Shown here: one piece after another, positions 9,406-18,475 of the stretch
Layout: every line of letters begins with the position of its first letter
Numbering within the stretch: position 1 is the first letter of the stretch
Source of the DNA: Mycobacterium sp.
GTDB lineage: Bacteria; Actinomycetota; Actinomycetes; Mycobacteriales; Mycobacteriaceae
Length of the DNA: 64,000 nucleotides
Assembly: GCA_016197405.1 (NCBI GenBank)
Contig: JACPVR010000011.1
Location: 298,529 to 362,528 of the forward strand
Direction: 5' to 3'
Position numbers and translations under genes: made by a program
Notes under the pieces: generated by a model
Told to the model about the DNA's origin: nothing
Seen by the model: only the letters and a program-made list of their open reading frames with translations
Databases searched by the model: none

Positions 9406-9471
9406 AAGTTATACCTTGCTAATGGCATGCATATCAGCTGTTTGCGATGCACTAAAAGCAAGCGCATACTT
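9406..9471. promoter_or_regulatory. Inverted-repeat operator pair between marR and abrB-like gene
   Basis: AAGTTATACCTTGCT (9406-9420) on the plus strand and AAGTATGCGCTTGCT on the minus strand (9457-9471) are two copies of one 15-bp element in opposite orientation, about 51 bp apart, each adjoining one of the two divergent genes. The arrangement suits a MarR dimer controlling both promoters. Direct binding is inferred. Confidence 0.6.
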
Positions 9472-9478
9472 GTAATCA

Positions 9479-10615
9479 ATGAAGCGACACCTGCCGACGA
9501 AAACCCTGTTGCGCTGGCTGCTGCTGGTGGTGAGCACCGTGGCGGTCACCGCGGTTCTCACGGTGGTCGGGGTTCCGTCGGCGGCGCTGTTCGCCGCTCT
9601 GGTGGCCGGCACGGTGCTGGCGCTGTTGTCCCTGGCGCCTGCCGGGGTGCCCCGCGGCGCGGGTTTGGCCGCCCAGGGCGTACTGGGCGTCTACATCGGC
9701 ACCATGGTGCACCGCGACTCGCTGAGCGCGCTGGGCTCACACTGGCCGATCGTCTCGGCGGTGGTGATCGCGACCCTGGCGATCAGCGTCATCGCCGGGG
9801 CGCTGATGGGTCTGCACCGCGATATCAGCCCGCTCACCGGAGCGCTGGCGCTGGTGGCCGGGGGTGCCTCCGGGCTCGTCGCGATTGCGCGTGAGCTCGG
9901 CGGTGACGACCGGGTCGTCGCGGTGGTGCAGTACCTGCGGGTCGGCATCGTCACCGCGACCATGCCTGTGATGGTGACGCTGGTATTCGCCCCGGACCGC
10001 TCCCATCCTGCGGCTGTCATCGAAACGACCTCGGCGCCTTGGTATCTCAGCACAGCGATGGTCGCGGTCATCGCCGCGTTCGGCACGCTGGCGGGCAGGT
10101 TGGTCCGGCTGCCCGGCGCCGGGTTGCTCGGCCCGATGGCGCTGACCGTGGTGTTGGAGCTCACCGGATTCTCGTTCGGGCTGGCGGTACCGGTGGTGCT
10201 GGTGCAGATCGGCTATGCCCTCATCGGCTGGCAGGCCGGGGTCGCGTTCACCAGGGAATCCCTGCGTTCCGTCGGACGCGCGCTACCGCTGGCGCTGGGC
10301 CTCATCGCAGCGCTGTCGATCGCTACCGCCGGACTCGGGATAGTGCTGTCACGGGTCACCGGGATCACCCCGCTGGAGGGTTATCTGGCCACCAGCCCCG
10401 GCGGGGTCTACGCGGTGCTGGCCACCTCGGTCGAAACCGGGTCGAACGTGACCTTCATCGTCGCGGCGCAGGTTCTGCGCATCCTGGTGATGCTGTTCGT
10501 GGCGCCGCTGATGGCCCGCGGTATGGCGGCGCTGACGCGCAGGCTGGGCCGTCGCGGCGCTCAGAGCCGCGAGATCACCGAGGCCAGCAGGGAACCCATC
10601 GCCGTCGCGGACTGA
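9479..10615 (+). CDS. AbrB-family (PF05145-type) integral membrane protein
   Basis: A 378-residue polytopic protein with about ten hydrophobic segments in two repeated halves. The family signatures [20 protein letters not shown] (first half) and [20 protein letters not shown] (second half) appear, which mark the AbrB/ammonia-monooxygenase-named transporter family. Function in this family is poorly defined; a small-molecule transporter is likely. It diverges from marR, which probably regulates it. Its last 55 bases overlap the 3' end of punA on the opposite strand. The pair interrupts the pmmB-punA order known from M. tuberculosis. Confidence 0.85.
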   Translation: MKRHLPTKTLLRWLLLVVSTVAVTAVLTVVGVPSAALFAALVAGTVLALLSLAPAGVPRGAGLAAQGVLGVYIGTMVHRDSLSALGSHWPIVSAVVIATLAISVIAGALMGLHRDISPLTGALALVAGGASGLVAIARELGGDDRVVAVVQYLRVGIVTATMPVMVTLVFAPDRSHPAAVIETTSAPWYLSTAMVAVIAAFGTLAGRLVRLPGAGLLGPMALTVVLELTGFSFGLAVPVVLVQIGYALIGWQAGVAFTRESLRSVGRALPLALGLIAALSIATAGLGIVLSRVTGITPLEGYLATSPGGVYAVLATSVETGSNVTFIVAAQVLRILVMLFVAPLMARGMAALTRRLGRRGAQSREITEASREPIAVAD

Positions 10616-11361
10616 CGCCCGGCGGCCAGCACGTCGTCGTGGCTCAGGGGCGCCCCCGTCATGCCGGCGGCCAGATTGGTCACCAGCGATACCGCCAAAA
10701 CCTGCGCACCTTCGGCGCGTGCCGCGATGGTCTCGTGCACCGTCGACATCCCCACCAGGTCGGCCCCGAGCGTGCGCAACATCCGGATCTCGGCGGGGGT
10801 TTCGTAATGCGGACCGGGCAAACCGGCGTACACGCCTTCGGCCAGGGTCGGGTCCACCTCGCGGGCCAACGCGCGCAGCTCGGGCGAATAGGCGTCCACC
10901 AGGTCGACGAACTGTGCCCCGACCAACGGGGACCGCGCCGTCAGATTGAGGTGATCGCTGATCAGCACGGGCTGACCGACGGCGTAGTCGGGGCGTAGCC
11001 CACCGGCGGCATTGGTCAGGACGACGGTGTCGGCGCCCGCGGCGCACGCGGTCCGGACCGGGTGCACCACCTGGCTCAGGTCGTGACCTTCATAGGCGTG
11101 GATCCGTCCCACCAGCACCAGCACCCTATTGGCGCCCACCTGCACCGAAAGCACCTGTCCACGATGGCCCGCGGCCGTCGGCGCCGAGAAACCCGGGACG
11201 TCCGCCATCGGCACCACGGCGGCGGGTGGGCCCAGCGGATCGATGGCGGGGGCCCATCCGGAACCGAGTACCAGTGCGACGTTGTGATGTTCGACACCGG
11301 TGCGTGCGGCGATTACGGATGCGGCCAATTCGGCGAGGCGGGTCGGATCGGCAAATGGCAC
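10561..11361 (-). CDS. punA: Purine nucleoside phosphorylase
   Basis: A 266-residue trimeric-type purine nucleoside phosphorylase that cleaves guanosine or inosine with phosphate. It shows LVLGSGWA near 30, the phosphate-binding [10 protein letters not shown] near 86, the substrate segment TNAAGGL near 115, [14 protein letters not shown] near 190 and GMSTVHE near 215. Length is normal. It is convergent with the AbrB-like gene (55-bp overlap) and divergent from amiB1, from which it is separated by 40 bp. Confidence 0.96.
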   Translation of the reverse strand: MPFADPTRLAELAASVIAARTGVEHHNVALVLGSGWAPAIDPLGPPAAVVPMADVPGFSAPTAAGHRGQVLSVQVGANRVLVLVGRIHAYEGHDLSQVVHPVRTACAAGADTVVLTNAAGGLRPDYAVGQPVLISDHLNLTARSPLVGAQFVDLVDAYSPELRALAREVDPTLAEGVYAGLPGPHYETPAEIRMLRTLGADLVGMSTVHETIAARAEGAQVLAVSLVTNLAAGMTGAPLSHDDVLAAGRQSATAMGSLLASVISRL

Positions 11362-11401
11362 GCCCGCAGCCTAACTATCCGACCGGTGCGATACTGCACT
11401 G

Positions 11402-12586
11402 ATGCCCACCGCCACTGCGTCCTCGCGTGTACAGGACGCCGTCGATGCCCGTCGGGGCGATCTGGTGGAGCTCTCACACGCCATCCACGCCGAGCCCGAG
11501 TTGGCCTTCGCCGAGCACCGCAGTGCCGCCAAGACGCGGGCCCTGGTCGCCGAACGCGGTTTCGAGATCACCGACAACGTGGCCGGGCTGGACACCGCGT
11601 TCGCGGCGTCGTTCGGCAGCGGTGCACTCGTGATCGGCGTCTGCGCCGAGTACGACGCGCTTCCCGAGATCGGCCATGCCTGCGGGCACAACATCATCGC
11701 CGCCTCGGCGGTGGGTGCGGCGCTGGCACTGGCCGAGGTCGCCGACGAACTGGACATGACGGTGATGCTGCTCGGCACCCCCGCCGAGGAGGCCGGTGGC
11801 GGCAAGGCGTTGATGCTCAAGGCCGGCGTGTTCGACGGTATCGCCGCCTCGGTGATGATCCACCCCGGCCCGGTCGATATCGCCGCCGCGCGGTCGTTGG
11901 CGCTCTCGGAGGTCGAGGTGGTCTACCGCGGCCGCGAATCGCATGCCGCCGTGGCGCCGTACCTGGGGATCAACGCCGGTGACGCCGTCACCGTGGCGCA
12001 GGTCGCGATCGGTCTGCTGCGTCAGCAGCTGGCGCCGGGCCAGATGGTGCACGGCATCGTCACCGACGGTGGCAGCGCGCCCAATGTCATCCCGGCCCGC
12101 ACCGCACTGCGCTACTACATGCGGGCCACCGAGGTGGCCGCGCTGCACGATCTCGAGGGCCGCGTCGGCGACTGTTTCCGGGCCGGGGCGCTGGCCACGC
12201 GGTGCGAATACACCGTCACCGAGGCGTCGCCGATGTATGAGGAACTGCGCCCCGACCATTGGCTGGCCGAGATTTTCCGGGCCGAGATGATCCAGCTGGG
12301 CCGCAGCCCGGTACCGCCGGAGTTGGAGGCGTCGCTACCGCTGGGCAGTACCGACATGGGCAACGTGACCCGGGCCATGCCGGGAATCCACCCCATCGTC
12401 GGGGTCGACGCGGGCGGCGCATCGGTGCATCAGCCGGCGTTCGCCGCGGCTGCGGCCAGCCCCAGCGGGGACAGCGCCGTCATCGACGGTGCGACCATGT
12501 TGGCCCGTACCGTGGTTCGGCTGGCCCAAACCCCGGACGAGCGGGACCGGGTGATCGAACTGGCGCACGAAAGGGATCGCGCATGA
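11402..12586 (+). CDS. amiB1: M20 family amidohydrolase/peptidase (AmiB1-like)
   Basis: A 394-residue cytoplasmic zinc amidohydrolase. Metal-site motifs are HACGHN near residue 94, the catalytic EE pair in GTPAEEAGGGK near 125 and MIHPGP near 156; GSTDMGNV near 318 supplies the C-terminal ligand region. Its stop overlaps the start of the next, related gene (ATGA), so the two form an operon of tandem paralogues. Similarity to AmiB1 and to p-aminobenzoyl-glutamate hydrolase subunits suggests hydrolysis of an N-acyl amino acid or related amide; the exact substrate is unknown. Confidence 0.9.
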   Translation: MPTATASSRVQDAVDARRGDLVELSHAIHAEPELAFAEHRSAAKTRALVAERGFEITDNVAGLDTAFAASFGSGALVIGVCAEYDALPEIGHACGHNIIAASAVGAALALAEVADELDMTVMLLGTPAEEAGGGKALMLKAGVFDGIAASVMIHPGPVDIAAARSLALSEVEVVYRGRESHAAVAPYLGINAGDAVTVAQVAIGLLRQQLAPGQMVHGIVTDGGSAPNVIPARTALRYYMRATEVAALHDLEGRVGDCFRAGALATRCEYTVTEASPMYEELRPDHWLAEIFRAEMIQLGRSPVPPELEASLPLGSTDMGNVTRAMPGIHPIVGVDAGGASVHQPAFAAAAASPSGDSAVIDGATMLARTVVRLAQTPDERDRVIELAHERDRA

Positions 12587-13752
12587 GTGTCGCCGACGGT
12601 GCCGAATCCTGGCTCGCCGCCAACTATGACGTCCTGGTCGGCTGGCGCAGGCACATCCACCGCCATCCGGAACTGAGCCGGCAGGAGTTCGCCACCACGG
12701 CCTTCGTCGCCGAGAAGCTCGCCGATGCCGGCCTCAAGCCCGAGGTGTTACCCGGCGGAACGGGCCTGGTGTGCGATATCGGACCCGATCACCGTCCGCG
12801 GGTGGCACTGCGCGCCGATATGGACGCGCTGCCGATGACCGAGCGCACCGGCGCGCCCTATGCCTCGACGGTGCCGGGCGTGGCACACGCCTGCGGTCAC
12901 GACGGCCACACCGCGATCCTGCTGGGCACCGCGCTGGCACTGGCCTCGGTACCCGAACTGCCCGTCGGGGTCCGGCTGATCTTCCAGGCCGCCGAGGAGC
13001 TGATGCCGGGCGGAGCGATCGACGCGATAGCGGCCGGGGTGCTCACCGGCGTCGAACGGATCTACGCGCTGCACTGCGATCCGCGGCTTGCCGTCGGCCG
13101 GGTGGCGATCACCCCGGGTCCGATCACGTCGGCCGCCGATTGGATCGAGATCACCCTGCACTCTCCGGGTGGGCACACCTCACGCCCGCACCTGACCGGT
13201 GATCTGGTGTACGGACTCGGCACGCTGATCACCGGTCTGCCCGGTGTGCTGTCGCGCCGCATCGACCCCCGCACGTCGACGGTCATGGTCTGGGGTGCGG
13301 TCAACGCCGGGGTCGCGGCCAACGCGATCCCGCAGATCGGCACCCTGGCCGGGACCGTGCGGACCGCCAGCCGGGAGACCTGGCTGGAGCTGGAAGGCAT
13401 TGTCTCCGAAGCGATCACATCGCTGCTTGCGCCGCTGGGTGTGCAGCATTCGCTGGAGTACCGGCGCGGAGTGCCGCCGGTGGTCAACGAAGAGGTGTCG
13501 ACCCGGATCTTCACCCACGCCATCGAGGCGGTCGGCCCCGATGCGCTCGCCGACACCAGGCAGTCCGGTGGCGGGGAGGATTTCTCCTGGTATCTCGAAG
13601 AGGTGCCGGGGGCGATGGCGCGCCTCGGGGTGTGGAGCGGGCGCGGCCCGCAACTCGACCTGCACCAACCCACCTTCGACCTCGACGAGCGCGCGCTCGG
13701 AGTGGGGGTGCGGGTGCTGACCAACATCATCGATCAGTCGGCCGACTACTGA
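12583..13752 (+). CDS. amiA1: M20 family amidohydrolase/peptidase (AmiA1-like)
   Basis: A 389-residue M20D-type amidohydrolase. Key motifs are RADMDALPM near 73, HACGHDGHTAILLG near 99, QAAEELMPGGA near 135, LHCDP near 164 and GGGEDFSWYLEEVPG near 328. The open frame extends upstream, but ATG 12583 is used because it overlaps the amiB1 stop and begins the conserved domain. With amiB1 it forms a tandem pair, as in M. tuberculosis. Likely substrates are N-acyl amino acids; specificity is not visible. Confidence 0.9.
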   Translation: MSVADGAESWLAANYDVLVGWRRHIHRHPELSRQEFATTAFVAEKLADAGLKPEVLPGGTGLVCDIGPDHRPRVALRADMDALPMTERTGAPYASTVPGVAHACGHDGHTAILLGTALALASVPELPVGVRLIFQAAEELMPGGAIDAIAAGVLTGVERIYALHCDPRLAVGRVAITPGPITSAADWIEITLHSPGGHTSRPHLTGDLVYGLGTLITGLPGVLSRRIDPRTSTVMVWGAVNAGVAANAIPQIGTLAGTVRTASRETWLELEGIVSEAITSLLAPLGVQHSLEYRRGVPPVVNEEVSTRIFTHAIEAVGPDALADTRQSGGGEDFSWYLEEVPGAMARLGVWSGRGPQLDLHQPTFDLDERALGVGVRVLTNIIDQSADY

Positions 13753-13759
13753 ACGTGCG

Positions 13760-14233
13760 CTACGTCCCCGGCCCGATATTGGCGGCCGGGCGGGTCCGCA
13801 GGTCGTGCACGTAGTCGCTGGGCGCCCCGGCGATCTCGGCGGCCTCCGCCATCACCCCGAGGTAGCGCGCCGACGGCATCCCGCCCTCCCAGGCGTCGAG
13901 CACGTACAGCCAGGCCAGGACCGGATCGGTTGTGGTGTCCGAGGTTTCGCGATGCACCCGGCAACGGATCTTCTTGTGGACGCCGAACTCCGACCCTTCC
14001 CAGCTGTCCAGGGTGCTCTCGTCGGCCGGAGTCACGTCGTAGAGCACGACGAAGACGCGCGAATTCGGGTCCTCGACGACGGTGGCCAACGCCCCTTCCC
14101 AGCCGATGTCCTCCCCGCCGAAGGTCAGTCGCCAGCCGTGCAGCCAGCCGGTTCCGGCCATGGGCGAGTGCGGAGCTCGCTGCAGCATCTGCTCGGGATG
14201 CATGTTGGACCCGTAGGCGGCGTAGAGCGGCAC
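13760..14233 (-). CDS. Gamma-glutamylcyclotransferase-like protein
   Basis: A 157-residue protein opening with the family glycine loop AAYGSNMHPEQM, followed by a beta-barrel core with FVVLYDVTPADE and LDSWEG. Proteins of this fold release 5-oxoproline from gamma-glutamyl amines, but many members are uncharacterised. A much longer open frame runs upstream opposite lpdA and glpD2; the GTG at 14233 is chosen because the fold starts immediately after it and the upstream sequence is antisense. It is convergent with amiA1 (7-bp gap) and divergent from lpdA, as in the Rv3303c-Rv3305c region. Confidence 0.82.
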   Translation of the reverse strand: MPLYAAYGSNMHPEQMLQRAPHSPMAGTGWLHGWRLTFGGEDIGWEGALATVVEDPNSRVFVVLYDVTPADESTLDSWEGSEFGVHKKIRCRVHRETSDTTTDPVLAWLYVLDAWEGGMPSARYLGVMAEAAEIAGAPSDYVHDLRTRPAANIGPGT

Positions 14234-14359
14234 GGGGAGAAGCTTAAACGCACTGCGCAGCGGTGACTGACAACCGGCACAACAGGGTCGCCGACACCAC
14301 CCCCGCCCGTGTTGATGAGCCGGCGCTGCTGGCCCTAGGTTGAACTCCGTGGAGAACCA

Positions 14360-15775
14360 GTGCTGACGCGCATCGTGATCATCGGCGGCGGCCCCGCCGG
14401 TTATGAGGCGGCCCTGGTGGCCGCCGGGTACGGGCGAGACAAAACGCAGGTCACGGTGGTCGACTCCGACGGCATCGGTGGCGGCTGCGTGCTGTTCGAC
14501 TGCGTGCCTTCGAAGGCGTTCATCGCCTCCACCGGGGTGCGGACCGAGTTGCGGCGGGCCGAGGGACTCGGTTTCGACATCAGCATCGACGATGTCGCGG
14601 TCGACCTGACCCAGATCAACAACCGGGCAAAGACGCTGGCGGCCTCCCAGTCGGCCGATATCGGCGCCCAGCTGCTCAACCACGGTGTCACGATCATCGC
14701 CGGTCGCGGCGAACTGGTCGACGACGTCGCCGGTATGGCGCATCACCGGGTGCGGGTGAGCACCCCCGACGGCAAGGTCGGTGTGCTCAAGGCCGATGTC
14801 GTGCTGATCGCCACCGGGGCCAGCCCGAGGGTGCTGCCCAACGCCGTGCCCGACGGTGAGCGCATCCTGACCTGGCGCCAGCTGTATGAACTCACCGAGC
14901 TGCCCGAGCACCTGGTCATCATCGGTTCCGGTGTCACCGGAGCGGAGTTCTGCAATGCCTACACCGAACTGGGTGTCGACGTGACGGTGGTCGCCAGCCG
15001 GGATCAGATCCTGCCGCACGAGGACTCCGATGCCGCCGCGGTGCTGGAGGAGGTATTCGCCGAGCGCGGTGTCACGCTGGTCAAGAACGCCCGGGCCGAT
15101 TCGGTGGTCCGCACCGACACCGGGATCCGGGTCAACCTGGCCGACGGGCGCAGCGTGGACGGCAGCCATGCCCTGATGAGCATCGGTTCGGTGCCCAACA
15201 CCGGCGGATTGGGTCTGGAGCGGGTCGGTGTCGAGCTCAAACCCGGGGGCTACATCCCGGTGGACCGGGTATCGCGCACGCCGGCCTCTGGCATCTACGC
15301 CGCCGGTGACTGCACCGGTTTGTTCCCGCTGGCGTCGGTGGCCGCGATGCAGGGCCGTATCGCGATGTATCACGCGCTGGGTGAGGGCGTCTCGCCGATC
15401 CGGCTGCGCACGGTCGCCTCGGCGACCTTCACCCGGCCCGAGATCGGCGCCGTCGGCATCCCGCAGGCCGCCATCGACGACGGCAGTGTTCCGGCCCGCA
15501 CCCTGATGCTGCCGTTGAGCACCAACGCGCGCGCCAAGATGAGCCTGCTGCGGCACGGTTTCGTCAAGATCTTCTGCCGACCGGCAACCGGGGTGGTCAT
15601 CGGTGGTGTGGTGGTGGCCCCGATCGCCTCGGAGTTGATCCTGCCGATCGCGCTGGCGGTGCAGAACCGCATCTCGGTGACCGACCTGGCGCAGACGCTG
15701 TCGGTGTATCCGTCGCTGTCGGGATCGATCATCGAGGCAGCTCGGCGGCTGATGGCCCACGACGACCTGGATTAG
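14360..15775 (+). CDS. lpdA: NAD(P)H:quinone/disulfide reductase LpdA-like flavoprotein
   Basis: A 471-residue pyridine nucleotide-disulfide reductase. It has the FAD motif VIIGGGPAGYEAAL at the N-terminus, a CxxxxC pair in GGGCVLFDCVPSK near residue 50, a second Rossmann motif VIIGSGVTGAEF near 190 and YAAGDCTGL near 313. The C-terminal His-Glu dyad of true lipoamide dehydrogenases is missing: the region reads VYPSLSGSI. That agrees with the mycobacterial LpdA being a quinone reductase and not a lipoamide dehydrogenase. GTG at 14360 follows GGAG by five bases. glpD2 follows after 43 bp. Confidence 0.92.
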   Translation: MLTRIVIIGGGPAGYEAALVAAGYGRDKTQVTVVDSDGIGGGCVLFDCVPSKAFIASTGVRTELRRAEGLGFDISIDDVAVDLTQINNRAKTLAASQSADIGAQLLNHGVTIIAGRGELVDDVAGMAHHRVRVSTPDGKVGVLKADVVLIATGASPRVLPNAVPDGERILTWRQLYELTELPEHLVIIGSGVTGAEFCNAYTELGVDVTVVASRDQILPHEDSDAAAVLEEVFAERGVTLVKNARADSVVRTDTGIRVNLADGRSVDGSHALMSIGSVPNTGGLGLERVGVELKPGGYIPVDRVSRTPASGIYAAGDCTGLFPLASVAAMQGRIAMYHALGEGVSPIRLRTVASATFTRPEIGAVGIPQAAIDDGSVPARTLMLPLSTNARAKMSLLRHGFVKIFCRPATGVVIGGVVVAPIASELILPIALAVQNRISVTDLAQTLSVYPSLSGSIIEAARRLMAHDDLD

Positions 15776-15818
15776 CCCGTAGCCTGGACACCGTACTGAC
15801 GAGTAGCTAGGAGCGCCT

Positions 15819-17615
15819 GTGAGCCGAGCCGACGACACCGCCGAGGGACCAGACGGCGGAGCGCCCCGGCTGCCGGCGGGCGACCCGTTACCGGGTACGG
15901 ACCTCAACCCCGGCCAGCGGGCGCAGGCCTGGCGGCGCCTCGGCGAAGAACAGTTCGACGTCGTGGTGATCGGTGGCGGAGTGGTGGGCGCGGGCAGTGC
16001 CCTGGATGCCGCGACCCGCGGACTCAAAGTGGCGCTGGTCGAGGCCCGGGATTTCGCCTCCGGGACTTCCAGCCGAAGCAGCAAGATGTTCCACGGCGGG
16101 TTGCGCTACCTGGAGCAGCTGGAATTCGGTCTGGTTCGCGAGGCACTGCACGAGCGCGAACTGTCGCTGACGACACTGGCACCGCATCTGGTCAAACCAC
16201 TGCCGTTCTTGTTCCCGTTGACCAACAGGTTGTGGGAGCGGCCGTACATGGCTGCCGGAATCTTCCTCTACGACCAGCTTGGTGGCGCCAAATCTGTTCC
16301 GGCGCAAAAGCATTTGACCAAGGCCGGGGCGTTGCGACTGGCGCCGGGACTGCGCCGCAGTTCATTGATCGGCGGGATCCGCTACTACGACACCGTCGTC
16401 GATGACGCCCGGCACACCATGACCGTCGCGCGCACCGCGGCGCATTACGGCGCAGTGGTGCGGACCTCGACCCAGGTGGTGTCGCTGTTGCGCGAAGGCG
16501 ACCGGGTCATCGGGGTGCGTATCCGCGATTCCGAGGACGGCGCCGTCACCGAGGTGCGCGGACACGTCGTCGTCAACGCCACCGGGGTGTGGACCGACGA
16601 GATCCAGGCGTTGTCCCGCCAGCGCGGCCGGTTCCGGGTGCGCGCCTCCAAGGGTGTGCACGTGGTGGTGCCGCGCGATCGCATCGTGAGCGAGGTCGCG
16701 ATAATCCTGCGCACCGAGAAGTCGGTGCTGTTCGTCATCCCGTGGGGCACGCACTGGATCATCGGGACCACCGACACCGACTGGAATCTCGACCTGGCAC
16801 ACCCGGCGGCCACCAAAGCCGATATCGATTACATCCTCAATCACGTCAACACCGTGCTGGCCACACCGCTGACTCATGACGATATCGACGGTGTGTACGC
16901 CGGCCTGCGGCCTTTGCTGGCCGGTGAGAGCGAGGAGACCTCCAAGCTGTCCCGTGAGCATGCCGTGGCAAGCCCCGCACCCGGTCTGGTGGCGATCGCC
17001 GGCGGCAAGTACACCACCTATCGGGTGATGGCCGCCGACGCCATCGACGCCGCCGCGGAGTTCATCCCGGCCCGGGTGGCGCCGTCGGTGACCGAGAAGG
17101 TGCCGCTGGTCGGTGCCGACGGGTATTTCGCGCTGATCAATCAGACCGAACACGTGGGGGAGCGCCACGGTCTGCACCCGTACCGGATCCGGCACCTGCT
17201 GGACCGGTACGGCTCGCTGATCGACGAGGTGCTCGCGGTCGCCGAACAGGAGGGCGCCGCCCCGGACCTGTTGTCACCGATCACCGATGCGCCGGTGTAT
17301 CTCAAGGTCGAGGCGGCCTATGCGGCAATGGCCGAGGGTGCGCTGCACCTGGAGGACATCCTGGCCCGCCGCATGCGGATCTCGATCGAATACCCGCACC
17401 GCGGGGTGGACTGCGCGCGCGAGGTAGCCGAAGTGGTGGCGCCCTATCTGGGCTGGAGCGCCGCCGATGTGGACCGCGAGGTCGCCACCTATACCGCGCG
17501 GGTGGAGGCCGAGGTGCTCTCGCAGACCCAGCCCGATGACGAATCCGCCGATGCGCTGCGCGTGGCGGCGCCGGAGGCGCGCGCGGAGATCCTCGAACCC
17601 GTGCCGCTCAATTGA
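15819..17615 (+). CDS. glpD2: Glycerol-3-phosphate dehydrogenase (FAD, aerobic)
   Basis: A 598-residue membrane-associated flavoenzyme that oxidises glycerol 3-phosphate to dihydroxyacetone phosphate and passes electrons to quinone. FAD motif VVIGGGVVGAGSALDAATRG near residue 50, FASGTSSRSSKMFHGGLRYL near 84, and IIGTTDTDW near 310 are typical, followed by a C-terminal helical domain. Length is normal. It sits downstream of lpdA, as in M. tuberculosis, and overlaps the pseudouridine synthase gene by four bases. Confidence 0.96.
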   Translation: MSRADDTAEGPDGGAPRLPAGDPLPGTDLNPGQRAQAWRRLGEEQFDVVVIGGGVVGAGSALDAATRGLKVALVEARDFASGTSSRSSKMFHGGLRYLEQLEFGLVREALHERELSLTTLAPHLVKPLPFLFPLTNRLWERPYMAAGIFLYDQLGGAKSVPAQKHLTKAGALRLAPGLRRSSLIGGIRYYDTVVDDARHTMTVARTAAHYGAVVRTSTQVVSLLREGDRVIGVRIRDSEDGAVTEVRGHVVVNATGVWTDEIQALSRQRGRFRVRASKGVHVVVPRDRIVSEVAIILRTEKSVLFVIPWGTHWIIGTTDTDWNLDLAHPAATKADIDYILNHVNTVLATPLTHDDIDGVYAGLRPLLAGESEETSKLSREHAVASPAPGLVAIAGGKYTTYRVMAADAIDAAAEFIPARVAPSVTEKVPLVGADGYFALINQTEHVGERHGLHPYRIRHLLDRYGSLIDEVLAVAEQEGAAPDLLSPITDAPVYLKVEAAYAAMAEGALHLEDILARRMRISIEYPHRGVDCAREVAEVVAPYLGWSAADVDREVATYTARVEAEVLSQTQPDDESADALRVAAPEARAEILEPVPLN

Positions 17616-18475
17616 GGCGGCCCGGCCCCGTCCCACCACTGCCGGTGCGCGACGGCCTGGGGCCGGCGCGGCTGCGATTGCGGGGCGGGGCGGTGCTCGT
17701 CGAATTCGCCGACCGGTTCGGTGAGGCGGGTGCGGCCAAGGTGCTGGCCGGTGAGGTGTTCGATGCCGACGGCGCGGTGGTCGGTGCCGCGACGGTGCTG
17801 CCCGCGGGGGCTCATGTCTACCTCTACCGTGACCTGCCCGACGAGGTCGAGGTGCCCTTCGACATTCCGGTCCTCTACCGCGACGACGACATCGTGGTCG
17901 TGGACAAACCGCATTTTCTGGCCACCATGCCGCGCGGCGGTCACATCGCGCAGACTGCACTGGTGCGGTTGCGGCGGGCATTGGACCTGCCCGAGCTGAG
18001 CCCCGCGCACCGGCTGGACCGGCTCACCGCCGGTGTGCTGTTGTTCACCACCCACCGTGAGGTTCGCGGCGCGTTCCAGACGATGTTCGCCCGCGCAGCG
18101 GTGCACAAGACGTATTACGCAGCGGCAGAAGGTATTCCGAACACCGAGTTGCCGGTGGTGCTGCGCAACAGGATCGTCAAGCGGCGCGGTGTGCTGCAGG
18201 CCGCGATCGAGCCGGGGGAGCCCAACGCCGAGACCTCGATCGAATATCTCGGTGCCGGGCGCTACCGGCTGGTGCCGCGTACCGGCCGCACGCACCAGCT
18301 ACGGGTGCATATGGCTTCACTCGGTGTGCCGATAACCGGCGACCCGCTCTATCCCGACGTCCTCGATGTCGCCGCGGGGGATTTCTCCACACCTCTGCGA
18401 TTGATCGCGCACAGCCTGGAGTTCGACGATCCGCGTACCGGCCAGCGGCGCAGGTTCGTCAGCACCCGGAGCTGA
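17612..18475 (+). CDS. RluA-family pseudouridine synthase
   Basis: A 287-residue enzyme with the RluA catalytic motif PAHRLDRLTAGVLLF near residue 132, containing the catalytic Asp, and the RNA-contact segment RTGRTHQLRVHMASLGVPI near 225. It would isomerise a uridine in rRNA or tRNA. The start is TTG in a TTGA overlap with the glpD2 stop. It ends one base before the convergent TetR gene. The phoY1 gene that I recall at the corresponding site in M. tuberculosis is absent here. Confidence 0.92.
   Translation: MRRPGPVPPLPVRDGLGPARLRLRGGAVLVEFADRFGEAGAAKVLAGEVFDADGAVVGAATVLPAGAHVYLYRDLPDEVEVPFDIPVLYRDDDIVVVDKPHFLATMPRGGHIAQTALVRLRRALDLPELSPAHRLDRLTAGVLLFTTHREVRGAFQTMFARAAVHKTYYAAAEGIPNTELPVVLRNRIVKRRGVLQAAIEPGEPNAETSIEYLGAGRYRLVPRTGRTHQLRVHMASLGVPITGDPLYPDVLDVAAGDFSTPLRLIAHSLEFDDPRTGQRRRFVSTRS

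Noticed and set aside
13760..16084. Very long leftward open frame of 774 codons
   Set aside because: Only the part up to 14233 encodes a recognisable fold (gamma-glutamylcyclotransferase-like). The rest is antisense to lpdA and glpD2, an effect of high third-position GC.
16362..17195. Leftward 277-codon frame over glpD2
   Set aside because: His/Gly/Asp-rich antisense translation of a conserved gene.
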